A stretch of 12,250 nt of DNA from Bacillota bacterium (GTDB lineage: Bacteria; Bacillota; Tb-RUG-66): assembly GCA_016288255.1 (NCBI GenBank), contig JAEEYS010000063.1:1-12250 (forward strand), read 5' to 3'. Numbering within the stretch: the stretch's first letter is position 1; the number at the start of each line of letters is the position of its first letter. The position numbers were made by a program, and so were the translations under genes. The notes beneath the pieces are model-generated. The model made no database searches, was not told where the DNA came from, and worked only from the letters and a program-made list of their open reading frames with translations. Of this stretch, positions 1 to 6,083 are shown one piece after another.

Positions 1-112
1 TGAGCGCAGACATTTCCCGGATCGCGTTTTTAGTAAAATCGTCCGCTTCTTTTCCCTGAAAGCCCAGGTAGCGTAAAACTTCCTTTTCATTGATCTTTGT
101 CAACAATCTCAT
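1..112 (-). CDS. Probable vitamin B12-dependent methionine synthase activation-domain protein (N-terminal fragment)
   Basis: Only the first 37 codons are in the window; the gene runs off the left edge. It starts with ATG at 112, preceded by a weak AAAGGAT about 13 nt upstream. The visible peptide contains NEKEVLRYLGF followed by an acidic stretch. This resembles the start of stand-alone Clostridia proteins homologous to the MetH reactivation domain, which begin with a similar 'KEVLRYLGY...' segment; that family reductively methylates cob(II)alamin in split methionine synthases. The assignment rests on recall of that short motif. No catalytic or SAM-binding part is visible, so it is tentative. 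A vegetative-type promoter lies directly upstream, suggesting a unit separate from the LysR gene. Confidence 0.5.
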   Translation of the reverse strand, partial: MRLLTKINEKEVLRYLGFQGKEADDFTKNAIREMSAL

Positions 113-159
113 CTTATCACAAGATCCTTTTCTTCAAAATGACAAACGTCCCTATTTTA

Positions 160-188
160 AAGATAAAATGGCCTCTTTTATTTGTCAA
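160..188 (-). promoter_or_regulatory. Sigma-A-type promoter for the left-edge gene
   Basis: On the minus strand a perfect TTGACA -35 (183-188) is separated by 17 nt from TATCTT (160-165). Transcription would start about 40 nt before the ATG at 112. The -10 matches consensus at 4 of 6 positions. Confidence 0.55.
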
Positions 189-233
189 ATAGATTTCAGT
201 TATTATTTATCATAGCAAAAAACAATAACAAAA

Positions 234-263
234 TACACAAAAACCGGCGATCTTTCTGCCGGT
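234..263 (-). terminator. Intrinsic terminator of the LysR gene
   Basis: Minus-strand hairpin ACCGGC/GCCGGT (258-263 with 243-248, 9-nt loop), followed by TTTTTGTGT. It begins about 20 nt past the stop codon of the LysR-family gene. Confidence 0.8.
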
Positions 264-282
264 CATTTGTTTTTCTTCTGTT

Positions 283-1200
283 TTACGGTAAGGCATTTGC
301 GTCTAACTTGTATTTTTCGATCTCTTTTAAATATTCCTTTCCTATCTCACTTAAAGGGAACCCTTTTTTGGAAATATAGCCTATCGTCATTTTTTCTTTT
401 GACTTTAAAGGCACCGCGCAATAATCCAGTCCGTTCAAGCTGTCGCAGATAATGCCCGAACAAAGGGTATACCCGTTCAATCCTGCCATCAAGTTCAGCA
501 TGGTGGCTCTGTCGTCCGCCTTGATGATCCTTTTATAATGATAGGTGGCCAGCACTTCTTCCGCAAAATAAAAAGAGTTACGGATTCCCTGTTCAAAAGA
601 GAGGCACGGATAATCCTGCAGTTCTTCTATATCGATCTCTTTTTTCCCTGCCAAAGGATGCCCTTTCCATAAATAAACATAGATCCCGCACTGCATCAAA
701 GGACAAAATTTCAGATCATATTCCCGAAAGAGTTTATTGAGCACCTTTTCGTTAAACTCATTCAAATACAAAATGCCGATCTCGCTTTTTAGATTTCTCA
801 CATTGTCAATGACCTCATGGGTCTTGGTTTCGTGCACGGCAAATTCGTATTCATCCATATCAAACTGCTTTACCAATTCGATAAAAGCGCTCACGGCAAA
901 AGAATAATGCTGCATGGAAACGCTGAATTTCTTTTTGACGTTCTTTTTTTCGATATATTTATACTGTATCAGTTCATACTGTTCGGCGACCTGCCTCGCG
1001 TAACCGATAAATTCTTCTCCGTCCGCTGTCACAACGATCCCTTTGTTCGTTCTTTGAAAGATCTCGATCCCCACTTCCGCTTCCAAGTCTTTGATGGCTT
1101 GCGAAAGGCTGGGTTGAGAAATGAACAGCGCTTTTGCCGCTTCGTTCATGGATTTTGCGTTTGCCAGCGCAATGGCATATTTTAACTGCGTCAATGTCAT
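283..1200 (-). CDS. LysR-family transcriptional regulator
   Basis: A 305-residue DNA-binding regulator, normal length for the LysR family. An N-terminal winged helix-turn-helix (about residues 1-60) has the family pattern 'LTQLKYAIALANAKSMNEAAKALFISQPSLSQ' in pieces: a helix around 5-14, a recognition region near SQPSLSQAI (28-36), and a wing ending in VVTADGEEF. The rest (about 88-300) is the usual periplasmic-binding-like effector domain. I chose the ATG at 1200 over an in-frame GTG at 1209 because ACGGAG sits 8 nt before the ATG. The gene has its own promoter and terminator. LysR regulators often act on a divergent neighbour, but here the upstream neighbour is a co-oriented tRNA gene, so the target is not evident from context. 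The effector cannot be predicted. Confidence 0.9.
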   Translation of the reverse strand: MTLTQLKYAIALANAKSMNEAAKALFISQPSLSQAIKDLEAEVGIEIFQRTNKGIVVTADGEEFIGYARQVAEQYELIQYKYIEKKNVKKKFSVSMQHYSFAVSAFIELVKQFDMDEYEFAVHETKTHEVIDNVRNLKSEIGILYLNEFNEKVLNKLFREYDLKFCPLMQCGIYVYLWKGHPLAGKKEIDIEELQDYPCLSFEQGIRNSFYFAEEVLATYHYKRIIKADDRATMLNLMAGLNGYTLCSGIICDSLNGLDYCAVPLKSKEKMTIGYISKKGFPLSEIGKEYLKEIEKYKLDANALP

Positions 1201-1224
1201 AAAAATCACTCCGTTTGTTTCAAT

Positions 1225-1254
1225 TACCTATCATTTTGGTATGTTTATCGTACC
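1225..1254. promoter_or_regulatory. Candidate LysR autoregulatory operator: alternating TACC/GGTA half-sites
   Basis: On the plus strand TACC (1225-1228), GGTA (1238-1241) and TACC (1251-1254) alternate at an exact 13-bp period, giving two overlapping 4-bp-arm dyads with 9-bp spacers. The array covers the -10 region and early leader of the LysR gene, a position suited to autorepression. The arms are short, so chance occurrence is possible. Confidence 0.35.
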
Positions 1255-1275
1255 TTGTTCTTCCCCAAAAGTCAA
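1247..1275 (-). promoter_or_regulatory. Promoter of the LysR gene
   Basis: Minus strand TTGACT (1270-1275), 17-nt spacer, TACGAT (1247-1252). It lies about 47 nt before the start codon, and its -10 overlaps the outermost half-site of an operator-like array. Confidence 0.6.
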
Positions 1276-1320
1276 TATTCCCCCTTTAGTGAAAATAAAA
1301 GACCTGTTTTTATATTTTGA

Positions 1321-1358
1321 CAAAAAAAGAAGCTATACCCTAAAACCAAGGTATAGCC
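1321..1358 (-). terminator. Intrinsic terminator of the tRNA-Pro gene
   Basis: Minus-strand stem GCTATACC/GGTATAGC (1350-1357 with 1332-1339, 10-nt loop), followed by TTCTTTTTTTG. It lies 13 nt past the encoded CCA end. Confidence 0.8.
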
Positions 1359-1370
1359 TTATTTCTCTTA

Positions 1371-1447
1371 TGGTCTGAGTGGGGAGATTCGAACTCCCGG
1401 CCTCTTGAACCCCATTCAAGCACGCTACCAAACTGCGCCACACCCAG
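1371..1447 (-). tRNA. tRNA-Pro (anticodon GGG)
   Basis: A 77-nt cloverleaf with encoded CCA. The acceptor arm CTGGGTG/CACTCAG pairs fully (one G-U). The anticodon stem CTTGA/TCAAG encloses the loop ATGGGGT, so the anticodon is GGG, reading CCC/CCU. The T arm is GGGAG-TTCGAAT-CTCCC. G37 is the base expected for tRNA-Pro. The A32-U38 loop pair is, from memory, characteristic of this isoacceptor. It has its own promoter and terminator, so it is a single-gene unit. Confidence 0.97.
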
Positions 1448-1458
1448 ACACTAGAATT

Positions 1459-1487
1459 ATTATATCATGATTCTGCCCTCTTTTCAA
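1459..1487 (-). promoter_or_regulatory. Strong promoter of the tRNA-Pro gene
   Basis: Minus strand TTGAAA (1482-1487), 17-nt spacer, perfect TATAAT (1459-1464). The predicted start is only a few nucleotides before the mature tRNA 5' end at 1447, as expected for a short-leader tRNA transcript. Confidence 0.8.
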
Positions 1488-1510
1488 TTCCTTTTCACGG
1501 ATTCCCGCTA

Positions 1511-1539
1511 TTGCCTTTTTACTGTTTTTTTCTTATAAT
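1511..1539 (+). promoter_or_regulatory. Promoter of the alpha/beta hydrolase gene
   Basis: TTGCCT (1511-1516), 17-nt spacer, perfect TATAAT (1534-1539). It is divergent from the tRNA promoter, with 23 bp between the two -35 boxes. The hydrolase Shine-Dalgarno site lies immediately downstream, so the leader is very short. Confidence 0.65.
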
Positions 1540-1559
1540 CGACAATGAGGTGAAGATCA

Positions 1560-2492
1560 TTGCGAAAAGAAAGCGGTTTCTTTTTCAGTACAAACAAAGT
1601 CAACAACATCGCCTATTCCATCTATTACCCCGAAACTACGCCAAAAATGATTTTGCAGGTTTCTCACGGAATGTGCGAGTATCTTGACCGCTATGAGCCT
1701 TTTTTCTCTTATTTGACGGAAAAAGGGATCATTTGCTGTGGGAACGATCATATCGGTCACGGTAAATCTGTTTCTTCCCGGGAAGAATTGGGATTTTTCC
1801 CGCAAGAAGAAGGCTACAAATATCTTTCAAAAGATCTTTATAAACTGACGCGGTATATGAAAGAGCGGTATCCTTATCTGCCTTATACGCTGTTGGGTCA
1901 TAGCATGGGTACTTTTGTTCTGAGGGATTACCTTTCCCAATACGGATATGCTCTGACTTCCGCTATTTTATGCGGGACCAGCGGCAAGAATCCTTTTGTC
2001 AATATGGGTATCATCCTATCCCGTTTGATCGGCGGCTCCAAAGGAAAAACCGAGCGAAGCCCGTTTCTCAGTAAAATCGCTTTCGGTTCCTACAACAGCC
2101 GTTTTCCCGAAAAGAGAACGGAATATGACTGGCTCACCAAAGAAGAGAACATCGTAGACCGCTATATCAAGGATCCCTACTGTCATTTTAATTTTACAGT
2201 CAACGGGTATGAGAATCTCTTTTCCCTGTTAAAGCAGGTCTCCTCGTCTTCCTGTATGGCGGCGTATCCAAAAGATCTTCCTATCATTTTGCTTAGCGGT
2301 GAAATGGACCCGGTGGGAAATTACGGCAAAGGCGTCCAGGAAGTATATCGGTCCCTCCGAAAAGCGGGCATCAAAGACGTTACACTCAAGCTGTACCCCA
2401 ATGACCGCCATGAGATTCTGAACGAAACCGATCGGTTTCAGGTATACGAAGATATTTTCCGATTTTTACAGGAAAAAAATCATTTGGAATAG
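1560..2492 (+). CDS. Alpha/beta hydrolase, monoacylglycerol lipase/lysophospholipase (PldB) type
   Basis: A 310-residue serine hydrolase of the 'Hydrolase_4' group. It starts with TTG at 1560, with GAGGTG 7 nt upstream. The nucleophile elbow GHSMG holds Ser115. The likely acid is Asp250 in SGEMDPVGNYGKG and the likely base is His284 in NDRHE, completing the triad. The oxyanion-side motif SHGMCEY is at 35-41. The conserved 'DPVGNYGKGV' stretch is typical of the bacterial members I recall. No signal peptide is seen, so it should be cytoplasmic, acting on monoacylglycerols, lysophospholipids or similar esters; the real substrate is unknown. It is the only plus-strand gene in the window and is monocistronic, with its own promoter and a terminator shared with the convergent MmcQ/YjbR gene. 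Confidence 0.9.
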   Translation: MRKESGFFFSTNKVNNIAYSIYYPETTPKMILQVSHGMCEYLDRYEPFFSYLTEKGIICCGNDHIGHGKSVSSREELGFFPQEEGYKYLSKDLYKLTRYMKERYPYLPYTLLGHSMGTFVLRDYLSQYGYALTSAILCGTSGKNPFVNMGIILSRLIGGSKGKTERSPFLSKIAFGSYNSRFPEKRTEYDWLTKEENIVDRYIKDPYCHFNFTVNGYENLFSLLKQVSSSSCMAAYPKDLPIILLSGEMDPVGNYGKGVQEVYRSLRKAGIKDVTLKLYPNDRHEILNETDRFQVYEDIFRFLQEKNHLE

Positions 2493-2503
2493 TATATACG
2501 ATC

Positions 2504-2538
2504 AAAAACGGAGCACTCGTTTTCCCTGCTCCGTTTTT
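2504..2538. terminator. Bidirectional terminator between the hydrolase and MmcQ/YjbR genes
   Basis: Stem ACGGAGCA/TGCTCCGT (2508-2515 with 2527-2534) is flanked by A4 and T6 tracts, so it has a U-tail in both directions. The T tract overlaps the stop codon of the minus-strand gene (2538-2540). It serves both convergent genes. Confidence 0.85.
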
Positions 2539-3212
2539 TATTTTTTCTTTGTTCCCTTGGCCAACTCATAACTTACACAGATCCGCCGAAACAGTTCCTC
2601 ATCGGCGACGGAATCGTCCAATATCATGGTATACCAATGTTTTTTATTCATATGCCATCCCGGATAATACTGCTCTTTTTTGAGTGTCTCTTCCATTTCT
2701 TCCGGCGGCAGACGCAGATCCATGATCTCTATCGGCTCTGTTTCTTGAAATCCCAATTTGCTTTTCGGCACCGTCAGCACCAGGCCGTACCACTTCGCGT
2801 TGTCTTTTCTTCTCCAAATCGCGTTATCCGGAAATTTTTTCCACAGATATTCCGCTTCATCCCCATACCGTTTTTGAATAAAGTCGATCACCCGCAGTGT
2901 CTGCGGTTGCTTGAAAACCGCGTCCTCATAGCATTTTGAAACGATCTCTTTTATTGTTTCCTCAAAAAGCCCTCTCACTTCTCCCACAAAAGCGCCGGAA
3001 GCATTGGTTTTATAGAGGATATACTCTTCCCCGGAATCCTTTTCGACCATTTTGGTATCTGCCCGACCGGTTTTGTCTATCCGAATCTCCATATCAAACT
3101 GTCCGTCAAAAATATTTTTCCCGTAATAATAACCATCCTGCTTTTCTCTGAATCCGTAAGCTATCAGTTTTTCCATATTCACTTTTTTGTTTCGAAACAG
3201 TTCTTCAAACAT
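2538..3212 (-). CDS. Two-domain MmcQ/YjbR family protein
   Basis: A 224-residue soluble protein. The C-terminal half (about 105-220) is a MmcQ/YjbR (DUF419) domain, recognised by PGWHMNKKHW (184-193) followed by YTMILDD and a C-terminal helix. Family members have a double-wing-like fold and are annotated as DNA-binding, but the function is not established. The N-terminal 100 residues form a second small alpha/beta domain often attached in Clostridia, with no function I can name. The ATG at 3212 is preferred over the in-frame TTG at 3215 because GGAG lies 7 nt before the ATG and only 4 nt before the TTG. It has its own strong promoter, nested in the tail of the spoIVA terminator, and is monocistronic. 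Confidence 0.85.
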   Translation of the reverse strand: MFEELFRNKKVNMEKLIAYGFREKQDGYYYGKNIFDGQFDMEIRIDKTGRADTKMVEKDSGEEYILYKTNASGAFVGEVRGLFEETIKEIVSKCYEDAVFKQPQTLRVIDFIQKRYGDEAEYLWKKFPDNAIWRRKDNAKWYGLVLTVPKSKLGFQETEPIEIMDLRLPPEEMEETLKKEQYYPGWHMNKKHWYTMILDDSVADEELFRRICVSYELAKGTKKK

Positions 3213-3247
3213 CAAAGCGCTCCAAATCCATTCTTGTTATTGCTTTT

Positions 3248-3277
3248 ATCATAGCATTTCCCCTAAAACAATGTCAA
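3248..3277 (-). promoter_or_regulatory. Sigma-A promoter of the MmcQ/YjbR gene
   Basis: Minus strand perfect TTGACA (3272-3277), 18-nt spacer, TATGAT (3248-3253). The -35 overlaps the end of the spoIVA terminator U tract. The predicted start gives a leader of about 30 nt. Confidence 0.75.
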
Positions 3278-3321
3278 AAAAGGAAAACACCCAAAAGAGC
3301 AGTATTTCTTTCAGGTGTTTT
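3274..3321 (-). terminator. Intrinsic terminator of spoIVA
   Basis: A 15-bp stem: AAAACACC/GGTGTTTT (3314-3321 with 3284-3291), extended inward by TGAAAGA/TCTTTTG (two wobble pairs), with an 8-nt loop and then CCTTTTTTG. It begins 8 nt past the spoIVA stop codon. Confidence 0.85.
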
Positions 3322-3329
3322 TCTTCCGT

Positions 3330-4808
3330 TTAAAAAATGATGCAGATCAAACCGCCGCTGCCTTCATTCACGATACGGGTCAAGGTTTCCTGCAGTTTTG
3401 CCTGGGCGCTTTCCGGCATGTTATGAAGCTTGTTTTGCAGCCCTTCCTTGACGATATCATGGAGCGTTTTGCCAAAAATATTGGAATGCCAGATCTCCGC
3501 CGGATTTTCTTCAAACTGCTCCGACAAAAAGTCTATCAGATCTTTGGCTTGCTTTTCCGTGCCCACAAAGGGGCTCACCTCTGTGGTGATATCCGCCCGG
3601 ATGAAATGGAGCGTAGGCGCCGAAGCTTTGAGTTTTAATCCAAATTGGTTCCCTCTGGTAATGATCTCCGGCTCTTCCAGCTTCAGCTGATCCAAAGACG
3701 GCGCTACCAAACCGTATCCTTTGGTATTGACGTCCTCTAAGGCATCTTTGATCCGGTCATATTCTGTTTTGATCCGAGACAGATTCTGCATGGACTTCAT
3801 GAGATCCAGATCATCCTCGATCTGAATGCCGGTCACTTCTTCCAAGATCTTGTAGAACATGCCTTCTTCATCCTTGACTACTACGGAAGCTTCCCCTTTT
3901 CCCATATCCAGATCAGATAGCGCCACACTTTCGATATAGGGCAGTTTTGCCATTTCCGTATTGCATTCTTCTATCTCCCGAACGGTCGTCGCGTGGACCA
4001 TTTCTTCTTTTAGTTTTGTCATCAGATACTCTTTGAACCAATGGTCGTTGTCCAACATATTGACCCATTGTGGCCAGAATACTTTGACTACCCCTACGGG
4101 AAATTCCTTTAGCACATCATTTAAAATACCGACCATATTTTCCCTGTTTAGATGCAGCACATCCGCCGGCACTACAGGAACACCGTATTTTTCTTCCAAA
4201 CTCCGTTTCAATTCCGTTGTTTCATCACTATACGGCGCTACAGAATTGAGTACCACGATAAAAGGCTTTTTGATCTCTTTTAATTCCCGAATGACCCGCT
4301 CTTCCGCATTGACATAGCCTTCTCTGGAAATTCCCGTTACAGAACCGTCTGTCGTCATGACCAGTCCAATGGTAGAGTGATCCTCGATCACTTTTCTTGT
4401 CCCGATCTCCGCCGCTTTTTCAAAAGAGATAGGCTCCTCGTTCCAAGGGGTAAGCACCATACGCTCTCCTTCCTCATCTTCATAGCCGTTTGCTCCTTCT
4501 ACGGCATACCCTACACAGTCTACCAGCCTAACGGAAAAATGAACATGATCTTTTAGTGTGACATGCACAGCTTCTGCCGGCACGAATTTCGGCTCTGTGG
4601 TCATGATCGTCTTCCCTGCTGCGCTTTGCGGCAATTCATCTTTAGACCGGTTTTTGTCATACTCATTGTCGATCATGGGAATGACCAATTCTTCCATGAA
4701 GCGTTTGATAAAAGTGGATTTGCCCGTTCTGACCGGCCCTACCACCCCAATATAAATATCACCCTTTGTTCTTTCTGAAATCTCCTCAAAAATCTTAAAT
4801 TTATCCAC
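3330..4808 (-). CDS. spoIVA: Stage IV sporulation protein A, spore coat morphogenetic ATPase
   Basis: SpoIVA is made in the mother cell, coats the forespore outer membrane, polymerises using ATP hydrolysis, and is the platform for coat and cortex assembly. Diagnostic residues match the Bacillus protein in position: Walker A GPVRTGKST (24-32, Lys30), sensor threonines 70-71, and Asp97 in the Walker B-like RLVDCVGY. The C-terminus GSGGLICIIF is the conserved membrane-targeting tail. The frame is open to an ATG at 4949, but I place the start at GTG 4808 (MDKFKIFEEISERT). This gives exactly 492 residues, the usual family length; AAGGGGG lies upstream, and the ATG would fall before the sigma-E-like promoter. 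The upstream terminator separates it from gpsA, so it is its own mother-cell unit. Confidence 0.97.
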   Translation of the reverse strand: MDKFKIFEEISERTKGDIYIGVVGPVRTGKSTFIKRFMEELVIPMIDNEYDKNRSKDELPQSAAGKTIMTTEPKFVPAEAVHVTLKDHVHFSVRLVDCVGYAVEGANGYEDEEGERMVLTPWNEEPISFEKAAEIGTRKVIEDHSTIGLVMTTDGSVTGISREGYVNAEERVIRELKEIKKPFIVVLNSVAPYSDETTELKRSLEEKYGVPVVPADVLHLNRENMVGILNDVLKEFPVGVVKVFWPQWVNMLDNDHWFKEYLMTKLKEEMVHATTVREIEECNTEMAKLPYIESVALSDLDMGKGEASVVVKDEEGMFYKILEEVTGIQIEDDLDLMKSMQNLSRIKTEYDRIKDALEDVNTKGYGLVAPSLDQLKLEEPEIITRGNQFGLKLKASAPTLHFIRADITTEVSPFVGTEKQAKDLIDFLSEQFEENPAEIWHSNIFGKTLHDIVKEGLQNKLHNMPESAQAKLQETLTRIVNEGSGGLICIIF

Positions 4809-4881
4809 TTGATAAGGTACCCCCTTTTTTCTATTGATACCGGATTTCTCTGTGTCAGAGCCATGCCCTATTTCTCTACTA

Positions 4882-4911
4882 AATGTATATGTGGATCCGT
4901 CCAAAATATGA
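4882..4911 (-). promoter_or_regulatory. Sigma-E-type promoter of spoIVA
   Basis: Minus strand TCATATT (4905-4911), 15-nt spacer, TATACATT (4882-4889). These fit the recalled Bacillus sigma-E pattern (-35 like TCATATT; -10 like CATACAAT, 7 of 8 here). This is the expected mother-cell control for spoIVA. Predicted transcription would start near 4875, leaving a leader of about 65 nt. Confidence 0.75.
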
Positions 4912-4944
4912 TTTATCCCAAAAAGAATTTTTGAGGCGATTTCA

Positions 4945-4983
4945 CGCAAAAAGAAAAAGCAGCCTCTTTTCCTGCTGCTTTTT
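4945..4983 (-). terminator. Intrinsic terminator of the DUF512-der-gpsA operon
   Basis: Stem AAAAAGCAGC/GCTGCTTTTT (4954-4963 with 4974-4983, 10-nt loop). On the minus strand it is followed by a T-rich tail (TTTTTCTTTTTG). It lies 56 nt past the gpsA stop and before the spoIVA promoter, so it isolates the two units. Confidence 0.85.
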
Positions 4984-5029
4984 TATTCTATTTCTGTATT
5001 CTCTTGTTTTTCAAAATCGATCAGATCAT

Positions 5030-5047
5030 CTATTCCTTCTATTCCTT
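5030..5047. repeat. Tandem 9-bp duplication across the gpsA stop codon
   Basis: CTATTCCTT occurs twice back to back (5030-5038 and 5039-5047). On the minus strand this reads AAGGAATAG twice, so the final Lys-Glu-stop of GpsA is duplicated and two in-frame TAG codons result. Only the first is needed. Confidence 0.8.
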
Positions 5048-6079
5048 GACCCAGCTTACATGATTATATAAAGCGACTTCTTCCACTTCATGTTTCTTTC
5101 CCCGCAGCATCAAATCTTTCGCCACTTCTTTTGCCGCTTTGCTGTTTTCCAGCACTTCATAAATCGCTGTGGTGATCGGCATAGGCACATCATATTTTTG
5201 CGCCAGCTCGTAAGCGGAATAAGTGGTTTTGATCCCTTCCACCACCATGTTGGTGCTTTTTAGAACCTCTTCCTTGGATTTGCCTTCTCCCAAAAGGATA
5301 CCGGCTCTTCGATTTCTGGAATGCATACTGGTACAGGTCACGATCAGGTCACCTATACCGGATAATCCTGCAAAAGTAAGAGGATCGGCGCCCAATTTTA
5401 CACCCAAACGGCTGATTTCCGCGATCCCTCTTGTCATCAAAGCCGCTTTGGCGTTGTCTCCGTATCCCAAGCCGTCGGAGATCCCCGCACCCAGCGCGAT
5501 AATATTTTTTAAAGCACCGCCTAATTCCACCCCGATCACATCCGGGTTGGTATAGATTCTTAGGACTCCGTTCATAAACACGTCCTGCACCAAAAGAGCT
5601 GTTTTTTCACAAGCAGACGCTACGACACAAGTCGTCGGCATCCGTTTTCCCAACTCTTCCGCATGGCTCGGACCGGACAGCACCGCGATATTGGAACGTT
5701 TTATCTGTCCCACCACTTCTTCTATGATCTCATCGCACCGTTTTAAAGTATTGTTTTCGATCCCTTTGGAAGCGCTGACCAAAATCGCCTCTTTTTGTAT
5801 ATAAGGGGCGGCTTTTTGAAGGGTTTCCCGCAGTGTCTGCGTCGGTGTAACGGTAAGGACCAGTTCTGCGTCAAAAAGCGTTTCTTCCATATCGGAAGAG
5901 ATCTTTAAACTGTCCGGACAGACAATGCCCGGCAAATATTCATCATTTATCCGTGTTTTTCGTATCTTTTCCGTCAGTTCCTGCCGTCTTGCCCATAACG
6001 TCACTTCATGAGAAGCAAGCGCCAAATGGTTTGCCAAAGCGGTCCCCCAACTGCCTGCACCCAATACAGCAATTTTCAT
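5039..6079 (-). CDS. gpsA: Glycerol-3-phosphate dehydrogenase [NAD(P)+]
   Basis: Reduces dihydroxyacetone phosphate to sn-glycerol 3-phosphate, the backbone for membrane phospholipids. The 346-residue protein has the N-terminal Rossmann motif GAGSWGTA (7-14), SASKGIE around Lys105, GPSHAEE (136-142), and the catalytic-lysine segment GGALKNIIALGAG with Lys191, followed by GDNAKAALMTRG. I chose ATG 6079 over an open extension to 6142 because the Rossmann strand MKIAVLGAG begins there and AAAGGAAG lies 7 nt upstream. It starts 4 nt after the der stop, so it is cotranscribed and probably translationally coupled. plsY, which would acylate glycerol 3-phosphate and often sits between der and gpsA, is not present here. 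The C-terminus ends in a duplicated stop. Confidence 0.97.
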   Translation of the reverse strand: MKIAVLGAGSWGTALANHLALASHEVTLWARRQELTEKIRKTRINDEYLPGIVCPDSLKISSDMEETLFDAELVLTVTPTQTLRETLQKAAPYIQKEAILVSASKGIENNTLKRCDEIIEEVVGQIKRSNIAVLSGPSHAEELGKRMPTTCVVASACEKTALLVQDVFMNGVLRIYTNPDVIGVELGGALKNIIALGAGISDGLGYGDNAKAALMTRGIAEISRLGVKLGADPLTFAGLSGIGDLIVTCTSMHSRNRRAGILLGEGKSKEEVLKSTNMVVEGIKTTYSAYELAQKYDVPMPITTAIYEVLENSKAAKEVAKDLMLRGKKHEVEEVALYNHVSWVKE

Positions 6080-6083
6080 GGTA

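Noticed and set aside
113..282. Riboswitch (B12 or SAM) before the left-edge gene
   Set aside because: The interval from promoter to start codon is about 40 nt, too short for such an aptamer, and no box motif is seen.
4809..4949. N-terminal extension of SpoIVA
   Set aside because: It would exceed the standard length and would contain its own promoter; GTG 4808 restores 492 residues.
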